The position numbers and the translations under genes were made by a program. The notes under the pieces were generated by a model that was not told where the DNA came from, did not search any database, and saw only the letters and a program-made list of their open reading frames with translations. Shown here piece after piece: positions 25,702-33,386 of a DNA stretch of 64,000 nucleotides (its first letter is position 1; the number at the start of each line of letters is the position of its first letter). The stretch comes from Streptomyces niveus. GTDB taxonomy: Bacteria; Actinomycetota; Actinomycetes; Streptomycetales; Streptomycetaceae. The stretch covers positions 372,001-436,000 of the forward strand of contig NZ_CP018047.1 of NCBI RefSeq assembly GCF_002009175.1, written 5' to 3'.

Positions 25702-27573
25702 ATGACCGACACGCCTTCCGCCAACCTTTTCAAACCGCTCGGGGAGAGCGACCCGGCTGTCGTCGGCGGTTATCGCCTGGCCGCCGTGCTCGGCACGGGT
25801 GGCATGGGCAAGGTGTATCTCTCCTACACACCGGGCGGCCGGCCCATCGCGCTCAAGGTGATCCGGCCCGAGTTCAGCGAGGACCCCGAGTTCCGGAGGC
25901 GGTTCAAGCAGGAGGTGCACTCCGCGCAGCGGGTGCAGGGCCTGTACACCGCGCCGGTCATCGACTCCGACACCGACGGCGCGCAGCCCTGGCTCGCCAC
26001 CGCCTATGTGCCGGGTCCCTCTCTCTCGCACGCCGTCGCCCAGCACGGTGGACTCCCGCTGCGCAGTGTGCTGTTGCTGACCGTCGGTGTCGCCGAGGCG
26101 CTGCACGTGATCCACGGCGCGGGCATCATCCACCGCGACCTGAAGCCCGCCAACGTGCTCCTCGCCTCCGACGGGCCTCGGGTGATCGACTTCGGCATCG
26201 CCCGGGCGGCCGACACCACCGCGCTGACCGGTACCGGTGTCAGCGTGGGCACCCCGACGTTCATGGCGCCCGAGCAGGCGGCGGCGGGTAAGGTCAGCCC
26301 CGCCACCGACATCTTCGCCCTCGGGCAGATCGCGGCCTTCGCCGCGATCGGTTCGCCCGCGTACGGCGAAGGGTCCTCGCACGCGGTGCTCTACCGGATC
26401 GTGCACGAGGACCCCGATCTCAGCCGGGTGCCGCCGGAGTTGCTGCCTCTGGTGACGCGCTGTCTGACGCGCGACCCGGAGCAGCGGCCGAGCCTGACCG
26501 AGATCATCGAGCTGTGCCACGAGCTGTCGCCCGACGCGCTGCGCCAGGGCGAGGACTGGCTGCCGCAGGCGGTCGCCGGTTCGATCACCGAGCGGCTGCG
26601 GCTGCCGGAACCGGCGAAGACCCCGCCGCCGCAGCCCGCCACCGCGCCGACGCCGACCCAGTTCTCCCCGCACAACCCGGCGCCGGGACAGCCTCCGGCA
26701 CCGGGCATGGTGAACCCGTACGCGCCGACAGGGTTCGCCATGCCCGCCGCGCCGACGCAGAGCGCGCCGGGAGTACCCGGTCCGCCGCCGCCTCTGCCCG
26801 GCCACGCGGCGCACCCCACGCAGGGCCATCACACCCCGCCGCCCGGATACCCGACGCACCACACCCCCGCGCCCGGCTACCAGACTCCAGCACCCGGTTA
26901 CCAGACCCCGGCGCCCGGTTACCACACGCCGCCGCCAGTCATCCACGCTCCGTACGTGCCTCCGGCGCAGCCCAAGCCGAAGCGCACCGGGTTGATCGTC
27001 ACCGGGGCGATCGTGGGCACGCTGGTGGTCCTCGGGGTTATCGGCTCCCTGCTGCCGGACGAGTCAGGCGAGGACAAGGGCAGCGGGGCCAACTCCTCGG
27101 GCAGCAGCAGCGGTTCGAGCGGCGGCGACAACTCCTCGGGCGGAGAGCGCAAGGACCCGAAGCCGGTCTCGTACAAGGGCATCGACATCACGCACAGCTA
27201 CGAGATCATGCTCGCCGACAGTCCGCCGCGCCCGGTCGAGGGTGACGACGTGGCCTACGGCGACGCGGATCTCTACTACGTGAACTACGAGTCGTCCCCG
27301 AGCGACACCGCGATCGGCACCGCCAACGGAACGCTCACCCTGCTGAACAACTCGCAGAAGGGCTCCTTGGAGACCTGCCGCAAGGAGACACGCTACGCCA
27401 AGCAGATCGGCCTCGATCAGCTCAGCAACGGAACACAGTTCTGTCTGCGCAGCGACGCGGGTCATATCGCGGTGGTGACCTACCGCGGCAAGTCGGGCCC
27501 GAACGACGCGAGTATCTACGTCTCCGTCGACCTCACGATCTGGCGCAACGCCGAGGAGCCCAAGGACGGCTAA
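25702..27573 (+). CDS. membrane Ser/Thr protein kinase (PknB-like kinase domain)
   Basis: A 623-residue eukaryotic-type kinase. The kinase domain spans about residues 20-285, with Gly loop LGTGGMGKVY (30-39), catalytic Lys52 (IALKVI), HRD at 144-146 (IIHRDLKPAN) and DFG at 163-165. A Pro-rich linker with repeated APGYQTP/APGYHTP units follows, then one membrane helix (GLIVTGAIVGTLVVLGVIG) and a Ser/Gly-rich spacer. An extracellular domain of about 130 residues has two cysteines (LETCRKE and TQFCLRS). There are no PASTA repeats. The ligand is unknown. ATG 25702 follows GGGGATG poorly, but the kinase fold begins there. Confidence 0.92.
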   Translation: MTDTPSANLFKPLGESDPAVVGGYRLAAVLGTGGMGKVYLSYTPGGRPIALKVIRPEFSEDPEFRRRFKQEVHSAQRVQGLYTAPVIDSDTDGAQPWLATAYVPGPSLSHAVAQHGGLPLRSVLLLTVGVAEALHVIHGAGIIHRDLKPANVLLASDGPRVIDFGIARAADTTALTGTGVSVGTPTFMAPEQAAAGKVSPATDIFALGQIAAFAAIGSPAYGEGSSHAVLYRIVHEDPDLSRVPPELLPLVTRCLTRDPEQRPSLTEIIELCHELSPDALRQGEDWLPQAVAGSITERLRLPEPAKTPPPQPATAPTPTQFSPHNPAPGQPPAPGMVNPYAPTGFAMPAAPTQSAPGVPGPPPPLPGHAAHPTQGHHTPPPGYPTHHTPAPGYQTPAPGYQTPAPGYHTPPPVIHAPYVPPAQPKPKRTGLIVTGAIVGTLVVLGVIGSLLPDESGEDKGSGANSSGSSSGSSGGDNSSGGERKDPKPVSYKGIDITHSYEIMLADSPPRPVEGDDVAYGDADLYYVNYESSPSDTAIGTANGTLTLLNNSQKGSLETCRKETRYAKQIGLDQLSNGTQFCLRSDAGHIAVVTYRGKSGPNDASIYVSVDLTIWRNAEEPKDG

Positions 27574-27714
27574 CTCCTGTCCGGCGGATCGGCGGGGGCG
27601 CATGCCGCCGGACGGGTGAGCGGGTCGGCGGCACCGGCTCGGCGTGGTGCGGGGCGGGCCCCGGCACCGTATTGGTGACCTCCTCAGGCAGCGGCCACAG
27701 CGGACGCGGAGGGG

Positions 27715-28461
27715 GTGACGGCGTTGTCGCCGACCGAACCGGTGCGTCCGGGGCGTGCCCAGTGGGCCGCGCTGATTCTGTTCGCCGGGGCTTCGGGCGC
27801 GGTGGACGTGCTGGCGTTCATCGCGCTGGGGCGGGTCTTCGCGGGGGTGATGACGGGCAACCTCGTGCTGCTGGGTCTGTCCTTCACCGGCACCGGCGAC
27901 GAGGGCGGACCGGCCGCGCCGCTGCTGGCGTTGGCGGGTTACGTGGCGGGGGTCGCGGTCGTGGCGCCGTTCACCCGGCGGCGGCCTGAGGAGCCGGAGA
28001 CCCGTTGGCCCCGTACGGTCGTGGGCTGGCTCGCCGCCGAGGTCGTACTCCTGGCAGCGGTCGCCGTCGGCTGGGCCGCGGCCGGTGGGGCGCCCGCGCA
28101 GCCGTGGCGCGATGTGGTGCTCGTCGCGGTCGCGGCCGCCATGGGGGTGCAGTCCGCCGCGCTGGCGGGCGCGGGCGCGGCCGGCGGGCCGGGTACGTAC
28201 TTCACCGGCATCCTCACCCGCCTGGTGGCCCGCACCACCGGCCCCGGAACCGTCGGCCTCGCGGACCTGGGTTCCCTGTCCCGGCTCCTCACCCTTACCG
28301 CGGGTGCGTCCTCGGCCGCCCTGGTGTACGCGGCCTCGGCGCCGTGGGCGATGGCGGTACCGCTGCTCTGGGCGCTGGCGGCACTGGCGTGCGTGACCGT
28401 TCCCCCGCCCCTCCCCCGGGCTCCTTCGTCGTCGACCGGCCGTCTAGGGTCGCGTTCATGA
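27715..28461 (+). CDS. DUF1275 (YoaK) family membrane protein
   Basis: A 248-residue polytopic protein. SGAVDVLAFIALGRVFAGVMTGNLVLLGLSFTG is the hallmark N-terminal motif of the DUF1275 family, and MGVQSAALAGAG...GTYFTGILTRLVARTTG the second. Six membrane segments are likely. GTG 27715 lies very close to GGAGG; TTG 27724 is a reasonable alternative. The function of the family is not established, although transport has been suggested. The following gene starts inside its stop codon (ATGA overlap), so the two are co-translated. Confidence 0.82.
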   Translation: MTALSPTEPVRPGRAQWAALILFAGASGAVDVLAFIALGRVFAGVMTGNLVLLGLSFTGTGDEGGPAAPLLALAGYVAGVAVVAPFTRRRPEEPETRWPRTVVGWLAAEVVLLAAVAVGWAAAGGAPAQPWRDVVLVAVAAAMGVQSAALAGAGAAGGPGTYFTGILTRLVARTTGPGTVGLADLGSLSRLLTLTAGASSAALVYAASAPWAMAVPLLWALAALACVTVPPPLPRAPSSSTGRLGSRS

Positions 28462-29513
28462 CCAGGACCACGCCGCCGCGACCGCTCGATGTCGAGGCGC
28501 TCTTCCCCGAGTTGGCCGGCCACCGCGGTACGACCACCCGGCTGCATCCGCGGCCGGGCAGCCCCACCGCGGTGGACAGTTCCGTGGGCGGGCCGCTTCT
28601 GTGGCCCGTGGACGAGGCGTGGCCGGTGTGCACCGAGGCCCATAAGCGGGGGCGGGGCCGGCGCCCGTCGGACATTCACCGGGAGCGGCGGGTGCTGGCC
28701 GAGGCGTGGGCCCGGGAGGGGACGACGGGGCCCACCGATGAGGAACGGCTGCTGCTGGAGGAACTGGAGCGCAAGCACCGGGTGGTGGGGATCGGGGAGA
28801 CGGATCCGCTTCCGATGATCGGCGTCGCCCAGCTGTACCGCCGCGACATACCCGACCTGTTGGCCGGGCCGGGCGACTGCGATCTGCTCCAGGTGTTCTG
28901 GTGTCCCTTCGACGCGCACGGCAGGAGCGGGTACGGCATGTCGCTCGATCTGCGCTGGCGCCGGTCGTGGGAGGTCGGCGAGGTGCTGGTCTCGCCACCG
29001 CTGCCGCAGGTCGTCGGCTACGCGGGATACGTGGCGGAGCCGTGCGTCCTGTATCCCGAACAGGTGGTCACGTATCCGTTCGCCGGTCTCCTGCCCGAGG
29101 AGCTGCGCGAGCGGATCTACGCGCGGGAAGACGCGTTCGAGGAAGAGGAGGAGGCCGAGGACAGGGACGGGGACGGGGACTCGTCTGACGGGGACGCGGC
29201 GGGGCCGCCGATGTATCAGTACGACCTCTCCATCCCGCCCGGCTGGCGGGCCGGCGGTTTCGCGTCCTGGCATCTGACCGACGCCCACGTCATGAAGTGC
29301 TCGGCCTGCTCGACTCCGATGGAACTGCTGCTGACCATCGACAGCTCGGAGTGGGACGGCGGCAGCGGCAGTTGGCAGCCGCTGGAGGAACGCGGGCTGC
29401 CCCCGCACCGGTTCGCGACGCCCACCGAGGTGACGGTCGGCCGCTGGGGCGAGCTCAACATCTTCGCCTGCCCCGCCGACCCCGGGCACCCGCACGGCCG
29501 GAGCATCCAGTAG
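28458..29513 (+). CDS. DUF1963-like (YwqG-type) hypothetical protein
   Basis: A 351-residue soluble protein. GGPLLWPVDEAWPVC, PLPMIGVAQLYRRDIPDL and GDCDLLQVFWCPFD follow the pattern of DUF1963/YwqG proteins, with a cysteine pair (KCSACSTP) and a final RWGELNIFACP segment. An acidic low-complexity insert (EEEEEAEDRDGDGD) is present. ATG 28458 shares 4 bases with the stop of the DUF1275 gene. It converges with the pilin gene only 8 bases away without a visible terminator. The function is unknown. Confidence 0.7.
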   Translation: MTRTTPPRPLDVEALFPELAGHRGTTTRLHPRPGSPTAVDSSVGGPLLWPVDEAWPVCTEAHKRGRGRRPSDIHRERRVLAEAWAREGTTGPTDEERLLLEELERKHRVVGIGETDPLPMIGVAQLYRRDIPDLLAGPGDCDLLQVFWCPFDAHGRSGYGMSLDLRWRRSWEVGEVLVSPPLPQVVGYAGYVAEPCVLYPEQVVTYPFAGLLPEELRERIYAREDAFEEEEEAEDRDGDGDSSDGDAAGPPMYQYDLSIPPGWRAGGFASWHLTDAHVMKCSACSTPMELLLTIDSSEWDGGSGSWQPLEERGLPPHRFATPTEVTVGRWGELNIFACPADPGHPHGRSIQ

Positions 29514-29521
29514 GTGTGCGG

Positions 29522-29755
29522 TTACCCTCCGAGGATCTCGCCGACGGTGTTGGTGAGACCGTCGGCGATCGCGCTGTCGACGTCCGAGCCGACGATCGCG
29601 GCGATGATCAGCGCAACCAGGACGATGACACCGACGTACTCGACCGCGCCCTGGCCCTTGTCACCGCGACGCTTCATCGCGGTGACAAGGGTGTTGGTCC
29701 GAGTACCGGCGTAGCGTCTGGTGTTGGTGGCGGCCTTCACCGTGACGTTCGACAT
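29522..29755 (-). CDS. Flp/Fap-type pilin (type IVb prepilin)
   Basis: A 77-residue prepilin. The leader ends with MKRRGDKG and processing after Gly34 would give QGAVEYVGVIVLVALIIAAIVG, with Glu at mature position +5 and Tyr at +6, the class IVb prepilin signature. The short mature tail (SDVDSAIADGLTNTVGEILGG) is typical of Streptomyces Flp pilins. GGGGA lies just before the ATG at 29755. No tad secretion genes are in the window. A perfect 14-bp inverted repeat sits inside the leader-coding part. Confidence 0.88.
   Translation of the reverse strand: MSNVTVKAATNTRRYAGTRTNTLVTAMKRRGDKGQGAVEYVGVIVLVALIIAAIVGSDVDSAIADGLTNTVGEILGG
29655..29691. repeat. perfect 14-bp inverted repeat inside the pilin gene
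   Basis: CCCTTGTCACCGCG (29655-29668) and CGCGGTGACAAGGG (29678-29691) flank a 9-base loop inside the prepilin leader-coding region. The mRNA could form a strong hairpin there, affecting translation. It spans the codons for TLVTAMKRRGDKG. Confidence 0.85.
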
Positions 29756-29945
29756 GACAATCCCCTTTTGGTGTCGCCGGCCGACAACAGGCCGACCCAT
29801 AGCGGTTCTTGGTGCCACTCGCGCTTCCGGCCCGATCCCGGCCGGACTCGCTGGACACACAAGAAAACCACAACACCGCCCCACTCCCGTCATGGCCCCC
29901 GGGATCCGCGCGCAGGAGCCAACTCGGCGCGCGGGCCCGGCGCGT

Positions 29946-31403
29946 TCACGCCTGGACCGTGGACTTCTCCGACTCGGCGACGAGGTGGGTCCTGTCCGTG
30001 GCGCCCGCGATGTTCCGTACCGCCGGGATGACGGCCGCGATCGCGGCGGAGACCAGCGCGACGGCACAGCCGATGATCAGGCCGGTGCGGAATCCGCTCT
30101 CGGAGGTGATGCTGAAGCCGCCGATGTCGGTCGTCATCTGCGAAAGGACCACACCGATGACCGCGGCGCCGACGGAGGTGCCGAGCGAGCGCATGAGGGC
30201 GTTGAAGCTGTTCGCGGCGGCGGTCTCGGAGAGCGGTACGGAACTCATGATGAGCGCGGGCATCGAACCGTAGGCGAGGCCCACACCGCTGTTGATCACC
30301 ATGATGGCCAGCATGATCCCCCAGGCGGACCCCATCAGCGCGAGTGACAGCCCGTAGCCGGCCGCGATGACCAGGACCCCGCTGAGGAGCGTGAGTTTCG
30401 GGCCGTAGGCGTTGGTGAGCTTGCCGCCGAACGGGGAGACGATCATCATCATCACGCCGCCGGGCGCCATCCACAGACCGGACGCGAGTATCGACTGGCC
30501 CAGGCCGTAGCCGGTCGCCTCGGGGAACTGGAGGAGTTGCGGCATCACCAGCATGCTCGCGTACATCGCGAAGCCGACGAAGATCGAGGCGATGTTGGTG
30601 AGCAGGACCCGGGGGCGGGCCGTGGTGCGCAGGTCGACCAGCGGGTCGGTCGTACGGAGTTCCCAGACGCCCCAGCCGACCAGGAGCACGACGGAGGCGA
30701 CGAACAGACCGAGCGTGGTGCCCGAACTCCAGCCCCAGTCACCGCCCTTGGAGATCGCGAGCAGCAGAGCGACCAGTCCGGCGCCGAGGGTGAACGCACC
30801 GATCGCGTCGAAGCGCTGACCCTTCGCGCCGGCCGGCACGGTCGGGATCAGGAACCAGATCAGCAGGGCGATGACCGTGGCGAGCACGGCGGAGCCCCAG
30901 AAGAGAACGCGCCAGTTCGCGTACTGGGCGACCGCCGCGGCGATCGGCAGGCCGAGTCCGCCGCCGATCCCCATGGAGGCGCTGACCAGGGCGATGGACG
31001 AGCTGAGCTTCTCCGTGGGAACGACGTCACGCAGCAGGGCGATGCCCAGCGGCACCATGCCCATTCCCATGCCCTGGAGACCGCGTCCGATGATCATCGG
31101 GAGGACGGAGGACGACAGGGCGCACACCACGGAGCCCGCGATCAGCGGCACCGAGCAGACGAGCAGCATGCGGCGCTTGCCGAGCAGGTCGCCCAGGCGG
31201 CCGACGACCGGCACGCAGACGGCCGCCACCAGGAGCGTCGTCGTGATCACCCAAGTGGCGTTCGAGGCCGAGGTGTTGAGGATCTTGGGCAGATCGGCAA
31301 GCAGCGGGGTGACCAGTGTCTGCATGATCGCGGCCGTCGTGCCGGCGAGTGCCAGCGTGGCGACCACGCCGCCCGAGCGGGACGTGGGCTGTGGGGCGTC
31401 CAT
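29946..31403 (-). CDS. MFS transporter (DHA2/EmrB-like, 14 TM)
   Basis: A 485-residue drug:proton antiporter-like permease. Motifs include PVVGRLGDLLGKRRMLL (motif A), MIIGRGLQGMGMGMVPLGIALLRD (motif C-like) and ASMGIGGGLGLPIAAAVAQYANWRVLFW. About 14 membrane segments are predicted. AGGAG stands just upstream of ATG 31403. It is divergent from a MarR gene, with a TATGAT -10 element and several ATGCAT palindromes between them, so its expression is probably repressed by that MarR. The substrate is unknown. Confidence 0.9.
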   Translation of the reverse strand: MDAPQPTSRSGGVVATLALAGTTAAIMQTLVTPLLADLPKILNTSASNATWVITTTLLVAAVCVPVVGRLGDLLGKRRMLLVCSVPLIAGSVVCALSSSVLPMIIGRGLQGMGMGMVPLGIALLRDVVPTEKLSSSIALVSASMGIGGGLGLPIAAAVAQYANWRVLFWGSAVLATVIALLIWFLIPTVPAGAKGQRFDAIGAFTLGAGLVALLLAISKGGDWGWSSGTTLGLFVASVVLLVGWGVWELRTTDPLVDLRTTARPRVLLTNIASIFVGFAMYASMLVMPQLLQFPEATGYGLGQSILASGLWMAPGGVMMMIVSPFGGKLTNAYGPKLTLLSGVLVIAAGYGLSLALMGSAWGIMLAIMVINSGVGLAYGSMPALIMSSVPLSETAAANSFNALMRSLGTSVGAAVIGVVLSQMTTDIGGFSITSESGFRTGLIIGCAVALVSAAIAAVIPAVRNIAGATDRTHLVAESEKSTVQA

Positions 31404-31440
31404 GAAGAGGGACTCCTAGGGCTGTCTGATTCGAACCAAG

Positions 31441-31486
31441 CATCATACATATCGCATGCATCGAGCACTTTACATGCATGCTGCAT
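31441..31486. promoter_or_regulatory. MFS promoter with ATGCAT operator repeats
   Basis: The minus-strand -10 TATGAT (plus 31442-31447) is followed by GCATGCAT (31454-31461) and CATGCATG (31473-31480), the second a perfect 8-bp palindrome. GCAT repeats run over about 45 bases. In this G/C-rich genome such AT-containing repeats in the MFS/MarR gap are a probable MarR operator. Confidence 0.6.
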
Positions 31487-31565
31487 ACTCATGAACGATG
31501 ATGTCCGGGCCGTTCGGACACGGTGCGACAATGGCCCGGCGAGAGAGGCAGGAGGCGACACAGGC

Positions 31566-32021
31566 ATGGTCGGGGCCACGCACGAGGTCGAGTACGAGCA
31601 GATGCTGCTCAGCCGCCACACGTTCTTGAATCAGAGAGGCGGTCGCGGCAAGGACGCCGTACTGGAGCGCAGCGCGTACATCCTGCTCAGCCGCATCCGG
31701 CTCCAGGGGCCGATGTCGATCGGCGAACTCAGCGACGCCTTCGGACTCGACGCATCCACCCTGAACCGGCAGACGGCCGCGGCGATGCGCGCGGGTCTCG
31801 TGGAGCGCATCGCGGACCCCGACGGTGGCATGGCCCGCAAATTCCGCATCACGGACGAGGGCGCGCGCGTACTCGACGAGGAGCGGGCGGGAATCGTGCG
31901 GTCGCTGGACCGGGTCATGTCCGACTGGCCGGAGGAGGACATCGCCGCCTTCGCCGCGTATCTGAAGCGCTTCAACACCGACATCGAACGGCTCGCCGGA
32001 AGACCGTGGCCGCGCCGCTGA
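31566..32021 (+). CDS. MarR family transcriptional regulator
   Basis: A 151-residue winged-helix regulator: AYILLSRIRLQGPMSIGELSDAFGLDASTLNRQTAAAMRAGLVERIADPDGGMARKFRITDEG is the full wHTH, and flanking helices form the dimer interface. ATG 31566 follows AGGAGG by 11 bases; an upstream in-frame ATG at 31491 would add unfolded sequence. It is divergent from an MFS transporter gene, the classic arrangement for a repressor of a drug efflux pump. The inducer is unknown. Confidence 0.88.
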   Translation: MVGATHEVEYEQMLLSRHTFLNQRGGRGKDAVLERSAYILLSRIRLQGPMSIGELSDAFGLDASTLNRQTAAAMRAGLVERIADPDGGMARKFRITDEGARVLDEERAGIVRSLDRVMSDWPEEDIAAFAAYLKRFNTDIERLAGRPWPRR

Positions 32022-32302
32022 AGGTGCGCCCGGCCGCTGGCCCCTGAAAGGTGCGTGCCTCGGCGCCGGAGGTGCCGCGCGCCCGCGGAGGCGCCTCTCG
32101 CCGTCATCCGGATGGAGTATTCGCGCCGGGACGGCGAGCACGGGCCACGGCGCCTGGCCAGGGCCCTGTCCGAGGGCTCCGCGAGGCCCTCGTGGTCTCG
32201 CGGGACTCCCCCGGCTCGTTACGGCGCGCGAGGCGGGTCATGGTGGCCAGTGTGGCGTCGAGTCGGTCGCCACACCGAGACCGTCGCGAAGGAGACCGTG
32301 CC

Positions 32303-32680
32303 ATGGCCACCTGGACCAAGGACGAACTCAACAAGATCGAGCACACGGACGAACTGCGGATCGCCCCTCTGGGGGGCGACGACACACCAAGCGAGCCGAC
32401 GACCGTGTGGGTGGTCCGCGACGGCGACGACCTGCACGTGCGTGCCGTCCGTGGGCGGCACGGCATCTGGTACCGCGCCGCCACGGCCCGGCACGCTGGG
32501 CACATCAGCTCCGGCGGTGTGGACAAGGACGTCACCTTCGTCGAGGAGGACGACCCGGCCGTCAACGACAGGATCGACAACGCCTACCGCAGCAAGTACG
32601 CCCACTACAGCCGCACGTATGTCGACCCCGTCGTCGCCGACGACGCCCGCGACGCGACCCTCAGGCTCGTCCCCCGCTGA
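32303..32680 (+). CDS. DUF2255 family protein
   Basis: A 125-residue protein. WTKDELNKIEHTDELRIAPL, TTVWVVRDGDDLHVRAVRGRHGIWYRAA and DRIDNAYRSKYAHYSRTYVDPVV match the DUF2255 family, a small split-barrel-like protein often found beside oxidoreductases. GGAG lies 9 bases before the ATG at 32303. The SDR gene begins 12 bases after its stop, so the two form an operon. The family function is not known to me; it resembles pyridoxamine-oxidase-like flavin binders in pattern only. Confidence 0.82.
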   Translation: MATWTKDELNKIEHTDELRIAPLGGDDTPSEPTTVWVVRDGDDLHVRAVRGRHGIWYRAATARHAGHISSGGVDKDVTFVEEDDPAVNDRIDNAYRSKYAHYSRTYVDPVVADDARDATLRLVPR

Positions 32681-32692
32681 CAAGGACCCCAC

Positions 32693-33358
32693 ATGACCAC
32701 CATCGCCATCGTCGGAGCCGGAGCGGGTCTGGGCGGCGCCGTGGCGCGGCGCTTCGGGCGTGAGGGCTTCGACGTCGCCCTGCTGTCCCGCACCCAGGAG
32801 CACGTCGACGCCCTCGCCGCCGACCTCGGCCGTGAGGGCGTGAACGCCCGCGGTTTCGCCGCCGACGTGCACGACCCGGCCGCCCTCGCCGCCGCCCTGG
32901 ACGCCGCCGCCTCGGACCTCGGGCCGGTGGAGGTCCTGCAGTACAGCCCCATCCCGCGCCAGGACTTCATGAAGCCGGTCCTGGAGACGTCCCCGGCCGA
33001 TATCGAGGGCCCGCTGGCGTTCTCCGTCGTCGGACCGATGACAGCCGTCCAGCGGGTTCTTCCCGGTATGCGCTCCCTCGGGCGCGGCACCCTGCTGTTC
33101 ATCAACGGCGGCAGCGCCGTCCAGCCGCACCCCGACCGCGCCGGCACCTCGATCGCCTTCGCGGCCGAGAGCGCCTACGCGCGGATGCTGCACGACGTCC
33201 TCGCGGGCGATCGGATCCACGCGGCGCAGCTGATCATTCCGGGCGCGATCACCCCCGGCCATCCCCGCAAGGACCCGGCGGTGCTCGCCGACACGCTCTG
33301 GGCGATGCACCGGGACCGCACGGAGTTCCGGCGCTACGCGGAACCTCTGGAGAGCTGA
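32693..33358 (+). CDS. SDR family protein, atypical active site
   Basis: A 221-residue Rossmann-fold protein. The cofactor motif is TIAIVGAGAGLGGAVARRFGREG, and ALLSRTQEHVD suits NADP. The catalytic Ser could be in FINGGSAV, but the expected YxxxK is missing: the corresponding helix reads TSIAFAAESAYARML. The protein may therefore be inactive or use another mechanism. It is 12 bases downstream of DUF2255 and ends 28 bases before the convergent sialidase gene. Confidence 0.75.
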   Translation: MTTIAIVGAGAGLGGAVARRFGREGFDVALLSRTQEHVDALAADLGREGVNARGFAADVHDPAALAAALDAAASDLGPVEVLQYSPIPRQDFMKPVLETSPADIEGPLAFSVVGPMTAVQRVLPGMRSLGRGTLLFINGGSAVQPHPDRAGTSIAFAAESAYARMLHDVLAGDRIHAAQLIIPGAITPGHPRKDPAVLADTLWAMHRDRTEFRRYAEPLES

Positions 33359-33386
33359 CCCGGAGCCGACCCGCCCGCCGGCGGCC

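Noticed and set aside
32022..32302. Small gene between MarR and DUF2255
   Set aside because: Open frames exist on both strands but none has a ribosome site with a plausible protein sequence; treated as non-coding.
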